Source: Adiantum capillus-veneris (lineage: Eukaryota > Streptophyta > Polypodiopsida > Polypodiales > Pteridaceae). From it: 64,000 bases of DNA. Below the pieces are notes generated by a model. The model did not search any database, had not been told where the DNA came from, and worked only from the letters and a program-made list of their open reading frames with translations. Each line of letters opens with the position of its first letter. Position 1 is the stretch's first letter. The stretch spans positions 16,240,912-16,304,911 of the forward strand of contig CM043965.1 of the NCBI GenBank assembly GCA_014529385.2, given 5' to 3'. This document shows, in pieces, positions 20,353-30,768 of this stretch. The position numbers and the translations under genes are program-made.

Positions 20353-20717
20353 GGCAACCTATTGTGGACACTTCCAGTTGTGAGACTGAGTACATGGCGG
20401 TCTTCACAGCTACGGTTGAGTGTGTATGGATCATACGCCTTATGGCTGATTTGGGTATTGGACAAGAGACTGCCAACACTATCTACATTGACACTTAGAG
20501 CGCATTGGCAGTTGCAAGGAACCCAATTTTTCATGCTCGCACGAAGCACGTTGAGGTGAGTTACCACTATGTCAGGGAGAGGCTCTCAGTAAGAAAGTTC
20601 AGCTTGGTTTATGTGCCAACACAGGACAACATTGCAGATCTTTTCACAAAGGCATTGTCTCGTGAGAAGTTTGAAGCTTTCTAAAAATCTTTGGGCTTAC
20701 TCCCCTTTGTGGATTGA
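20348..20717 (+). pseudogene. Ty1/copia RNase H C-terminus, right flank of E1
   Basis: The frame encodes the end of a copia RNase H: the TSSCETEYMA motif with its catalytic Glu, YIDT, RTKHVEV-type His region, YVPTQDNIADLFTKAL, and a C-terminal stop at 20715. Stops at 20496 and about 20683 show decay. It is the same family as the minus-strand copia at 43766-44236. E1 separates it from its 5' part. Confidence 0.88.
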
Positions 20718-20780
20718 TCATGTCCTCAGGGCATGGCAGTTCCCTTTACTCTATGTGCCAACTCTCATTCACCGCATCAC

Positions 20781-20792
20781 TCCAGGGGGGAT
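20781..20792 (+). other. Copia polypurine tract
   Basis: TCCAGGGGGGAT lies 65 bp after the RNase H stop and precedes the LTR. The minus-strand copy has the same tract at 43691-43703. Confidence 0.75.
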
Positions 20793-21021
20793 TTGCTACC
20801 ATATACATGTGGTAGTGATGTGTGTGAACACATTTAGGAACATCATGGCATTTTTCCCTCACTAGGAGGTTTTTTCCCCCATGCACTGTATATAGGCCCA
20901 TCACTCTAGGGCTAACTTATCTTTCCATTGCACACTAAGTAATACACTCTCTATTGTGTGCCTTGAGTTTCCTTCGTCTTCTCCAAGATGTGTGTGTTTT
21001 CTTGGAACCCTAATTCCAACA
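20793..21021 (+). repeat. Copia 3' LTR (plus-strand copy)
   Basis: About 229 bp follow the polypurine tract, with a TATATAGG box near 20890, and end at TTCCAACA. It matches the reverse complement of 43459-43690, which fixes both edges approximately. The LTR start (TTTGCTACC) seems mutated from a TG end. Confidence 0.75.
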
Positions 21022-22221
21022 ATAGCCACAACATTCTACTCTCTTTTTAACCATTATTAAGTGCTTATAAACAATAAACCCCTAACACTAGTTTTGTAAT
21101 CAGGCACTCAAGTGAAGTCTCTTGTTTTTTCAACAACTTGTCATAATTATTTAGAAAAAAGATTTTATAGGTCACGTTCATACCTGAAGTCAGTTATGAG
21201 GTGAAGAACATAGCCAAGCTTTAATTTTGCCAAAATTAATGTCAAATTAAAATTATGGTGATAAATTTAAGATGAAAAAATCATAAAAATTTTATTAATG
21301 ACAATTGAGTGTGGTCTTGGGACAGGCGCTTATGATGGGATGTTCTTTTTTGAAATAATTGCACATAAGCCGGTTTCAAAGATCCAAGCCTTCATTCATG
21401 ATGTGCAATTGATGTGGAACAAGTTTGGAACAATAAGTTTGTGCTAGATTTATTTGTATTAAGGGATTTTCTTACGCAATGTAAAGGCATCGAGCACCTA
21501 CATGAAAAAAAGGAAGATGTAGTGGGGTTTGGCATTGCATACTACAGGGCGAGGGACATGGACAACTGATGGTAATGGAGGATGTGGTAGAGGAGGTGGA
21601 GCATATGGTATTGAGGAAGTATGGAGATGGCCACATTGGGTAAATAATTGCGTGATTGCATTCATGAATGTGGTTGCTAAGTATCCCAACCTACATGCTT
21701 TGTGTCGCGGTGAAGAATTGGTGGGGTCCAAATGTCCTTTTCTCTAGCAAATGGTCCAATTTTGTGCTAGACATGGCACCAACACTGGTACCGCAAAAAA
21801 ATTGTGGTTCTAACCCTCTAGATTGTGCTTTAAAGGGGCTTTGCATCTGCTCCTCTGATGTGCATTGTGATGGTGGAGCTTATACAATTGCATGGGTGGT
21901 TGAGCCAAGGCACTAGATGATAGCAAATCAAAGGGAAAGTGCTCGTGAAGGCACAGGGAAGCCATACAAAGGTTGGTGGAGCGTGGCTCTACTGTGGTTA
22001 GAGCTAGATATGAGCTCTATGTGATTAGGAAAATTTGTTGCGATGAGACGAGGTACAACAAGCGGTGATGACTATACTAGCACAAGGCTTGCCAAAAGCT
22101 TTTTTTTTTACCTGGTCAAAATTTGCAGGATTTGTCAGCATTTGCACTAAAGCTTTATTGGTCTTCTAGGTAAGCTAATGAATCTACCTGTAATTTTGCA
22201 ATTGTAAAAAGAGGGAAAGGT
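21022..22221. other. Unassigned AT-rich sequence
   Basis: I see no domain here. Short ORFs at 21498-21916 on both strands share no recognisable motif. It may be decayed transposon sequence, but I cannot say which. Confidence 0.4.

Positions 22222-22253
<32 letters not shown>
22222..22253. repeat. Homopolymer run of 32 G
   Basis: Thirty-two consecutive G residues on the plus strand, flanked by AGGTG and TAAG. Such a run can form G-quadruplexes and is prone to sequencing-length error. Confidence 0.9.
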
Positions 22254-22254
<1 letters not shown>

Positions 22255-22961
22255 AAGTAAGGGGGTAGGGGGTAACCCATTATGTGAAACTATAGGCTAC
22301 CGTCCCTTAGAGCCAAGTGCAGCCCTAATTACCTCATTTGCCAGTGAAGGTGAGTGGAGGTGTTTGTCTCCATGTTCATGTTTGCATGTCTTTATAGTCT
22401 GTTTGCAAGTAAGTAGTTGGAAAACATTATAGTTTGTTGTTCTCTAAAGGTTTTATTATGAAGTTAGTTTCCATGTGCAAAATATCAAGACAAAACAAAC
22501 AAGCGGTGTAAAGTACAAATTGAGGGAGACTCCAACCAATAAAGTGGTTTCTACCTATTTTGCTACTAGCATTGTTTTGGGCATGTACATGTATGTATGG
22601 AAGTTCAGTTTCAAGAGCGATGATAAAAGCATCTAGAGATTCCTAGGAGCTACTTTTCTTTGGTTGCATACATGTGCTAAATTGGTGACGTTTTTACAAA
22701 AGGAACGAGTTACCATGCAATTTTTTCCTCAATGTTTGACACAGACAAACTACTCTTCATATTTTACAATCATGTCTCTTACAATAGTATACTTGATTCT
22801 TCTTTTTTAAGCTAATTGTCAAGCAATTCTATTGCAAGTTCAAAATTTTCATCTCTCTCCCATTTGTGTGTAGCCCTCGAGCATGAATGGTTCCAAATTT
22901 TATCCACCAAGTTAGCTCCAACAATTGCCAACAAGCTACCATCTTTCTCTCAAAAAGAAAT

Positions 22962-22964
<3 letters not shown>
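22254..22964. other. Unassigned sequence
   Basis: No gene is visible. A 55-bp segment at 22853-22907 is repeated in diverged form at 24184-24244. Confidence 0.4.

Positions 22965-23047
<83 letters not shown>
22965..23047. repeat. (GA)n microsatellite, 83 bp
   Basis: Uninterrupted GA dinucleotides. The ORFs across it on both strands are artefacts of the repeat. Confidence 0.97.
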
Positions 23048-23050
<3 letters not shown>

Positions 23051-25689
23051 TTTGAAAAGCAATGGCATCTAGCAGGAATTTTCTAGCTTGGATGGGTTGC
23101 AAGAGAGGTTTGCCGACTTGAGCACTGTGAGTGAACTTGCAGCGAGTGAAATTGTAGCACTATGTGTCAAGGAGATATGCGGGCTGCAAGTAGTGTCTCT
23201 ACCATTTTGTCTCACCCAACATGCTTCAACTTGAAGCTTCCATTCAATCATCCTCTGTGTGCTCAATATCCTTTTATCCAAATTGAAGCAAGATCAACTA
23301 TATGCAGCCGCGATTGGGGGAATCATCGGAAACTCTCTTTGTAGGCCGTTGGCCTTCATCATGAGCCTCAACCAGAGCTGATAAAGCTATTCATCTACAT
23401 GAAGTTGAAAATTCAACTTCTTGGAAAATCTTGTATTCAAACCCTTTTTTATTTTCCTAGCAAACACCACTATTCTCACCTTGTAAGAGGTTTGTAGTGC
23501 TTCACACTAGCATCCTCCTATTCATTAGGACAACTCAAATTTCAAAATCAATTTTGTGAAGTGTCTCAAGAGAACTCAAGTCTAGCTCTCCATTTTCATG
23601 TTTGATAACTCTCCTACTAGTATCCATCAACAAATCTCATATAAGCTCTGACTAGTACCCACCAAAAACTCTCATATAAGCTGAAGTATCCCCACACTAC
23701 ACAAGGCCAACTAGTGGAGCTTCTTCTATCCTTCATGGTAATCTGATTCAATCAAGTGAAGGAGGAAATCTTTGCATTGACTATTTGAACTTGCACTTTC
23801 AACATACATCACCATAAGCTTTGATTATATCATTCTATCACTCACACTAGAGCTTAAGTCCTTATAGTGCTATGAGACTAGTCACTGCCCCAATCATTTG
23901 ATTGGCAATAAGACCTTCTCTATTGGGCACATGTTCTCTACTATGTCTCCCTTTTGTATGGTCAAGCTGAAGTTGCATCCAAAGGCACAACAAGTTCAAC
24001 AAAGAAGATCAAAACAAGAATCAACAATCAACCATCATCACATTCACAAACATAGTCAAATTTATCCAATCAACATGATGCACCAGCTAGTGTAAGACCT
24101 CCATATTGGCTTATATAAGAGGCAACACTATTTGCACAAAGTGTAAGCTATTCTATTTCTATTATAAGTTTAGACTTTCTATTTCTCTCCCATTTGTGTG
24201 TAGCACTCGCTCTCAAGCATGAACGGTTCCAACCTTTATCCACCTTAGTCCAACACTCATCACAAACTCACTCGCTATTATAAGAGGATTCAAAAGGGGT
24301 TTTGTGATTTCCTTATCATGAATGCTCTTATAATCTGAAGCAACTTTAGAAAAAGTGTGTGTGAACAACACAAACACTTCTTCACAAAGTGTTTATGACT
24401 TCCATCACAAAATCTCATAGCTAGAGGTGTTGCACCTAGCTAGACCACAGTTTTGATGACATACTTTTTGGTGAACCCGTTGCAAAAGCAAATGGGATCA
24501 TAGTCCTTTTTGTCATTATAAAAAGTTTTAAATATGGTTGATAAAAAGAGAAAGAAGGGATGCACTTTGATGCAAATACGATGGAAATGTTTCACGCATT
24601 TGCATTGTTTATGCAGTAGTAGCAAGCTATAGATAGGAGGGAAGTGTCACCACAAATGCTTTGCATTCAATAGTGGATAAAATGGACGGATTCATGGGAC
24701 TTGTCTAAATGTGAAGGTGACTATTGGAGCCCAATGAGAGAAAGAGAGAGACAACATACGGATATGATAGGTGGTGTGTAGCTTGCTTTTCTCAGCTCAC
24801 TGCTTCCAATTTCTAGGCCTTTTGTAGCATGTATGGGACGTCTTGTTGCTCGCATTCTTGACCACTCATGGAACCTTTTTTCTATGGTTATAGGCTTTCA
24901 TGATTGATCAATAAAGAGAGAGGCGGGGAGGGGGAGGGTCATAAAAATGATCATTGCATGAGCTATCATGCGTCATTGTTGTCATTTATATTAGTCAAAT
25001 GTCATGGGCATCATTGTGGTCATTTATATGAGCTAAATGTCATAGCTGGTCATTCAATTTGACACATAAAGATTGATTATGAACTACAATGGGGGATGAA
25101 AATTATTCTTGAGTGCATTTTGACGACATCCATAACGTTGAATTGTGGGCAACCTTGTCATGTTCAGTATATGATCCAAGGTAACAATAATATTTTTAAT
25201 TTTTTTCATCTCCATCTTAGATGCATGGATTTTATTCTTGAGATATTTAAATGAGATAGGAGGGTTTCTGGAAGCCAAATCTACAAATTTTATTGCTAAT
25301 AATGTAGGTGAAAACTGAATAGTTCTCCAAACTATTTACAACAGAGGTCCCAATAATATTTTGGACGAGACGAGCATTCATTATTATTTCACTAGAAAAA
25401 GGTTCTACATAGACAGACAAGGACAAAGTTAAGTCACTAATAGCATAGTTTTATACCTTCTTTGACGCTACACAATTGACCATCAACAAGATTGCGATGA
25501 GTGTTACCTTATTGCAATTTTATTGTAACAACACTGTGCACTCCACAATGGAAAAAGCACCTTTGAAACCATCTATGACCAAAATTTTCCCACACCTTTA
25601 TTAATCTTGGTGGTAACATTTTACCACCTGATATAATAGCTTGAGACCATACCCAAACCCTTTTTAAAGTGATTGGGTCTATTCAAGGT
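23048..25689. other. Unassigned AT-rich sequence
   Basis: No coding region can be supported in these 2.6 kb. A diverged copy of 22853-22907 lies at 24184-24244 in the same orientation. Small ORFs have no motif. Confidence 0.45.
24184..24244 (+). repeat. Diverged direct repeat of 22853-22907
   Basis: TCTCTCCCATTTGTGTGTAG and the downstream AGCATGAA.GGTTCCAA and TATCCACC blocks occur in both places, 1.33 kb apart. They could be ends of a decayed element or a segmental duplication. Confidence 0.6.
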
Positions 25690-25950
25690 CATCATGCACG
25701 GTACATAAAACGAGTCAACTTTGAGAAAGGAGACTCGTAAACATCGAAGGATAAGCTTGCTCCTATATTTTATGACCCTTTGAAAATCATTCAAATGATT
25801 AATGATAATGCTTGTAGTCTAGACTTACCTCCTCATTGTCATTTTCACATAAGTCCATTGTGTCCGTTTGAATGCAATCTTGCTATTGTACCTGTGACTG
25901 ATGATCTTCCTCTCCTAAATGATGATGTAGAAGTCTTGGCCTCATGAACC
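25690..25950 (+). pseudogene. Ty3/gypsy integrase C-terminal tail (decayed)
   Basis: The translated segment shows FEKGDS, KLAPIFYDPLKII, MINDNACSLDLPP and HISPLCPFECNL. These correspond to the integrase tail of plant gypsy elements, where a KL.P...GPF.I stretch leads into a D.AY.L.LP stretch. An internal TAA near 25737 breaks it. No chromodomain follows. The LTR 330 bp downstream probably belongs to the same element. Confidence 0.7.
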
Positions 25951-26273
25951 AAATCCTAAAGCACGACATGAAAGCTCTACTCACACATAAGCACAAAACC
26001 CATTGAAAACCCCAACCTTATTCATGGAATCTTGTGGCCTTGCCTCTAATTGCATAGTTATAACTTCAATATGTTGAATGGAAAACAAAAGCTTCCTCCC
26101 TTACTTCGCCCTCATTTTGATTTTGCAAAGATTTTAGCACTTTCATATTTTAAAAAAAAAAACAAATATAAGGAAAGAAAAATCTAATTCACACCCTCAC
26201 AAACTCAGAAACAAGAAGGAAGGGAGATGGAACTACACTGATATCTCATAGAGAAACCATGAATTGAATACCC
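25951..26273. other. 3' untranslated part of the decayed gypsy element
   Basis: No ORF of note lies between the integrase tail and the polypurine tract, as expected for the 3' end of a gypsy element. Confidence 0.5.
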
Positions 26274-26286
26274 AAAAGGGGAAGAA
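26274..26286 (+). other. Polypurine tract of the decayed gypsy element
   Basis: AAAAGGGGAAGAA ends one base before the T and TG that open the LTR. Confidence 0.65.
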
Positions 26287-26287
26287 T

Positions 26288-26772
26288 TGTAGGTTTCAAG
26301 CCATAAGCAAGCCCCAAGCAAGAAGCCCCCTTACTTCCATACACTGAACTTTTGATGGTGAGTCAAAGTTTATGCATATCCCCTGAAAAATGGGTAATTT
26401 GTAGAAATGGCCATTTTAATGCCATTTTTAGCCAAAAAATGACCTATTTACAATGAAAAAGCCAAATGACTTGGGCTCAACTTCCCTATATATAGGCTTC
26501 CTATCTATTGCTGGGTTTTGTCACACAATTGAAGAGAAAGGATGTAAGCTTGAGGGGTGGGGTATATGTGAGGTGTGGACACACCCCATAGAGGTGTGTG
26601 GCTAGGAAAGCATGCAAAGTCAACTACAAGGTCAAATACTTTTGTACTATATCTGTAATATCTTTTGAGCTAATTAATACACTTAGTTGTTTTCTAGTTG
26701 TGTCTGTGCAACACTCCCTTCTCTCTTCCTTTGCACCTCTTCTTCCTTATATATTGAGGACATGACACAACA
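26288..26772 (+). repeat. Single LTR between a polypurine tract and a primer-binding-like site
   Basis: TGTAGGTTTC begins after the purine tract and ACACAACA ends two bases before TGGTACCAAAGC. A TATATATAG box at 26487-26495 supports LTR identity. A 3' LTR should not be followed by a primer site, so this LTR has internal sequence on both sides. No second copy is visible in the window to confirm the edges. Confidence 0.6.
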
Positions 26773-26774
26773 CA

Positions 26775-26786
26775 TGGTACCAAAGC
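26775..26786 (+). other. Primer-binding-like site after the lone LTR
   Basis: TGGTACCAAAGC differs at two positions from TGGTATCAGAGC, the site complementary to the initiator Met tRNA. Confidence 0.55.
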
Positions 26787-26893
26787 TTTTCATGCCATAA
26801 TCAGCTGACATGAATTGGAGATCTTGTGTCCGAAATCCCCTACAGAGAGGAAGAAACTGCTCAAAAACCAATTAAAACCTATGTCATTCATAA

Positions 26894-27303
26894 CACCCTA
26901 GCTTAGGAGGCTAAGCACCTCCACAAATAGTTTTAACCTTCATGTTTGCAATACAAGTATATTTTTACAATATGGCCAAGTACATTTTTGCAATATAGCA
27001 CCCTAGCTTAGGAGGCTAAGCACCTCCACAAATAGTTTTAACCTTCATGTTTGCAATACAAGTATATTTTTACAATATGGCCAAGTACATTTTTGCAATA
27101 TAGCACCTAGCTTAGGAGGCTAAGCACCTCCACAAATAGTTTTAACCTTCATGTTTGCAATACAAGTATATTTTTACAATATGGCCAAGTACATTTTTGC
27201 AATATAGCACCTAGCTTAGGAGGCTAAGCACCTCCACAAATAGTTTTAACCTTCATGTTTTCAATACAAGTATATTTTTACAATATGGCCAAGTACATTT
27301 TTG
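26894..27303 (+). repeat. Tandem repeat, four copies of 104-105 bp
   Basis: Units start at 26894, 26999, 27104 and 27208 and are nearly identical; the third and fourth lack one C near the start. Each unit contains GCTTAGGAGGCTAAGC, a perfect 6-bp stem with a GAGG loop, and an overlapping GGAGG...CCTCC stem. It lies 110 bp after the primer-like site, in a position where LTR-element leaders often carry tandem repeats. Confidence 0.95.
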
Positions 27304-27499
27304 GTTCTTGGAGGTCCTTCACATAGTTTTCAAGTTATTTGACAGCTCAGCCTCGTCTACAAGCTGCTATGAATTGGAGATATGAAATTTTTGATTTTTT
27401 TGGATCCAATTATACAGTGAACAAAGTTTTGATATTTATCTTTTGCTTTGATTTATTGAGACGGATTTAATATCCTCTTTGTTTAAGATTATTTATTTT
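27304..27499. other. Unassigned sequence
   Basis: No feature recognised between the tandem repeat and the copia gag relic. Confidence 0.4.
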
Positions 27500-27775
27500 T
27501 CTCATCTATGTAGATGTTGCAAATTATGATAACCAAATTTGGCATTGCCTCTTATGATGGCACACATTTTCACTACTAGCATATGTCATGCATCATGCGT
27601 CTCATGTTTAAAGGAGTATATTGTGTTATGGATATTCCTCAACCTACACAAGGAATTGAACAATTTAACCAGTGGGATATAAAGAATGTGAAAGCTAATT
27701 GTTGATGGTCTTGATTGCAACTAATTCTTTATATGTCAATAAATGGGTCAAAGCTAGAGCACTTCCCCAACATAC
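27500..27775 (+). pseudogene. Ty1/copia gag N-terminus (decayed)
   Basis: The translation shows ITKFGIASYDGTHFHY, LMFKGVYCVMDIPQP, FNQWDIKNVKANC and YMSINGSK. This is the order found at the N-terminus of copia gag: a .F.G.NF..W block, a W-D-V-like block, a KA block and a L.....S.K block. Stops and frameshifts are present. The start of this block recurs at 28018-28100. Confidence 0.55.
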
Positions 27776-28322
27776 GGTGCCAAGTCACCAATATGAATTG
27801 TCTCTATACATATAATGCTCAACTTTGGTTATCCCTTGGAGTTTCTGGTGCCAAGTCACCAATATGAATTGTCTCTATACATATAATGCTCAACTTTGGT
27901 TATCCCTTGGAGTTTCTTTTTTAATCAGGGTACTCAAGATTACTATTTACTCTGCAAATGTAGAATATGTGTTCCAATAAATAAAAAAATAAGGTTCCAA
28001 ATACTCTCCATAACACACTATACTCCTCAACCTACACAAGGAATTGAAAAATTTAACCAGTGGGATATAAAGAATGTGACAGCTAATTGTTGCTAGTCTT
28101 GATTGCAACTACTTTCTTATATGTCAATAAATGGGTCAAAGCTAGAGAATTCCCCAACATATGGTACCAAGTCACCAATATGGATTGTCTTTATACATAT
28201 AATACTCAACTTTGGTTATCCCTTGGACTTTTTTTTTTAATCAAGGTACTCAAGATGACCATTTACTCTGCAAATGTAGAATATGTGTTCCAATAAATGA
28301 AAAAATAAGGTTCCAAATACTC
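27639..28322 (+). repeat. Nested local duplications in a copia/gypsy mosaic
   Basis: A segment beginning CCTCAACCTACACAAGG (27643) recurs at 28021, and the block starting GGTACTCAAGAT (27928) recurs at 28244, so about 300-390 bp is duplicated. Inside the first copy a 73-bp block starting GGTGCCAAGTCACC (27776) is itself repeated at 27849. Each unit joins copia-gag-like sequence to gypsy pre-integrase sequence. Confidence 0.85.
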
Positions 28323-28900
28323 TATGAGTGTCATGATAGTCCAAGTGCAAGACACCCTAGAGTTTATGTGATTTATAGTCTCGTAGAAAGACACTTATAT
28401 TGGTCAAAAATGTACAAAGACATCCTAGAATATATGGTCAAGTGTAATAAATGTCATATGAATAAGGTAAAAGATTAAATATGGGAGGTCTTATCCATAC
28501 TTTGGAAATTGCTTGAGGAAAATGGGAGAGCATCTCCATGGATTTCATTGTAGACTTACCAAGACGCAGAGGGGGCATGGCATATGGGTTATTGTTGATA
28601 GATAGAACAAGATGGCGAGGTTTATTCGTACCAAGCGAATGCAAAAAACCTAGAATTAGCTAAATTATTTGTTGAAATTTCATATCAAATTTATAAATTA
28701 CTTGCAGATATTGTCTTAGACCAAGACACAAAATCTCATAGACTTTTTTGAAGGGCAGTTTTTTCTATGTGATACTGAGCTTAACGTGTGCACCTAATTC
28801 TATCTCTAGAATAAAAAATGTGATGTTACAACAACCATAAATTCTAATTGACAAACAACTTAGTTTTGAGAGGAAAAAAAGGCTGGTGATTTAGAAAAAA
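28243..28900 (+). pseudogene. Ty3/gypsy integrase (decayed)
   Basis: In frame from 28243 the sequence reads the pre-integrase strand (RICVPINEKIRF), then a zinc module (ECHDSPSARHP, YWSKMYKDILEY, CNKCH). After a frame change the core appears as KWESISMDFIVDLPR (about 28520-28565) with its first catalytic Asp, then a DQDTKSH-like block with the second Asp near 28720. Stops are frequent. There is no link to a complete element nearby. Confidence 0.8.
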
Positions 28901-29446
28901 ATCTAAATTCTTGAGTATTAACTTGAATCTATTGGTTTTGGTAAAATGTAGCACTACAACTAGTTTGGAAGCCCACCATGGTCAAATAGTGAGGAATTTT
29001 ATAGGATACTTATTTTTCTCATGAAGCTATCTTTTTGCTTCAATTTTAACCAGGGAGCTGAAAGAACATTGATTTTTATTCCAAAGACCTGAAAAGACAT
29101 TGTTATGTCATGTTAGGTTACCAACCTAGTGTTAAGTATGGCATTGATAATTGAATGCTTGCCATCCTTAATTAGTTTAATCACAGAGGTATAATGGGAA
29201 ACAATAAGACCAATGTATGTGGTTTTGCAACCATGATATCCAAAACATTTAGAATGTGGACAAACAAGTAAGGTATTCACTATTGGGATGCTGACCATGT
29301 AGGCCAGGTGCCCACTACCCATCACTAACCTATGTCCGCTAACTTGTTGTGTCACACTAGAGAAATTAGCCCACCTCTACTTTTGCAAAGCCCATTGACA
29401 TGTCCTGCACAACTACATGCTCTATTATGAGTACACAAATGCGGTA

Positions 29447-29450
<4 letters not shown>
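28901..29450. other. Unassigned sequence
   Basis: No reliable similarity. A minus-strand ORF at 29113-29355 has no recognised domain. Confidence 0.4.

Positions 29451-29515
<65 letters not shown>
29451..29515. repeat. Compound (GT)n(GA)n microsatellite
   Basis: GT repeats to about 29479 pass directly into GA repeats to about 29514. The minus-strand Ser/Leu/Thr/His ORF across it is an artefact. Confidence 0.95.
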
Positions 29516-29517
<2 letters not shown>

Positions 29518-29689
29518 GTTCTTGATGCAAAATCTATATAACATTTGTATGAAAGAGTCAGCTAGTGTTGCTTGCCATATCAATGAGTTCTCAACTCTTT
29601 GTTTGCCAAGATTTGTGCTTAGTGAATGAAGATAGATGATGAGATGAAACCTATCCACTTGCTTTTCTCATTGCCACCATCATGAGATA

Positions 29690-30490
29690 AAATATGTCAT
29701 GTTGTTAGTAAGTTTGCACCAAATGATATGCTAGTGTACAATGATATCACTAGTTATCTTGTTTTAGAAGAAGTGCCTCGTAAGACTATGCGGAAAGAAA
29801 ACAAACAAAACAAAGTCATTCTCGGCAACGTGAATCTAGCAAAGATGGCAAGAGAGAGCCATGTCATGATAGATCAAAGTCTCACAGTAAAAAGGGCATT
29901 CAGTGTCATTTTTGTGAGAAGTATGGCCATATAAAGAATGATTGTCATGCATGGAAACGTGAGAAAGGCAAAAGCAAAAGCAGTGACAATGATGCGAAAG
30001 AGGAAAAGAGTAAAATTTTGGTGAAGGTCTAAGAGATCAGTCTTGTCATGATGACGCGCAAGCTCAGTCTGGTTATGATGATTTGCAAGACATTAATTTA
30101 CTAACAGAGTCTACAAATGTATTCTATGAGGCATAAGAGACTCTGTATTTATAGATTTCATCACCAAATTGCTAGCCTAGTGGGGTGAAGTGTCACATAC
30201 ATGGATCCTGTATTCAGGTGCATCTATTCATGTGACTTTTTACCTCACACATAGGGACTGGTTTACTCACTATGATACTGTTGGTTCCATCACATTGGGT
30301 CACAATTATGCTTGTGACATAGATGACATTGGTGACATTACTATGGTTTTGTTGAATCGCAACAGATTTGTCATTCAGAGTGTTTGTCACGTGCCATGTT
30401 TGAGTTGCAATTAGATTTCAGTTGGCATGCTTAATGACTTGGGTTGTTATAAAGTCACTTTCCATCAGAAATCCTTGCTTACCACCAACA
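29690..30490 (+). pseudogene. Ty1/copia gag-protease relic
   Basis: A gag C-terminal part is followed by a CCHC knuckle (CHFCEKYGHIKNDC, about 29908-29949) and a Lys-rich stretch. The protease block (30190-30414) begins with W.L..GAS..VT, and the catalytic Asp before S-G-A is Tyr (YSGASIHV), so it is inactive. The WF..Y, LGHN and CHVPCL landmarks of copia protease follow. Stops and frame changes break the region, and integrase and RT are absent. Confidence 0.8.
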
Positions 30491-30500
30491 GATGGTAGAG

Positions 30501-30719
30501 GCTCTCTATCCCAACTAGCCCAATTATGTAGTCCACTCCCCCAATTGGCACCCCGCAAGGTCCAAAAAAGGTAGACCAACACTATCTACAAAGGAGAGAG
30601 ACATAGACCATCACATTTGGCTTTGAAGTGGCTTGGTTGGGATGATAGGTAGCTGATACACCAACACTATCTACAAAGGAGATAAATCATGGGAATAGCA
30701 TAAATACAAATGTAATCAT
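30501..30719. other. Unassigned sequence with a short duplicated phrase
   Basis: ACCAACACTATCTACAAAGG occurs twice, at about 30575 and 30660. Nothing else is recognised. Confidence 0.5.
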
Positions 30720-30726
30720 TCTCTCT

Positions 30727-30768
<42 letters not shown>
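30720..30768. repeat. Compound (CT)n(GT)n microsatellite
   Basis: A short CT run followed by about 37 bp of GT. Confidence 0.95.

Noticed and set aside
21529-21916. Overlapping ORFs on both strands as a host gene
   Set aside because: No conserved domain, no start context or splice pattern, and the frames overlap on both strands.
22816-23072. ORFs made of Arg-Glu or Ser-Leu repeats
   Set aside because: They are translations of the GA microsatellite.
26894-27303. CRISPR-like array
   Set aside because: The units are directly adjacent with no unique spacers and the context is plant retroelement debris.
29425-29658. Ser/Leu and Thr/His repeat ORF on the minus strand
   Set aside because: It is an artefact of the GT/GA microsatellite.
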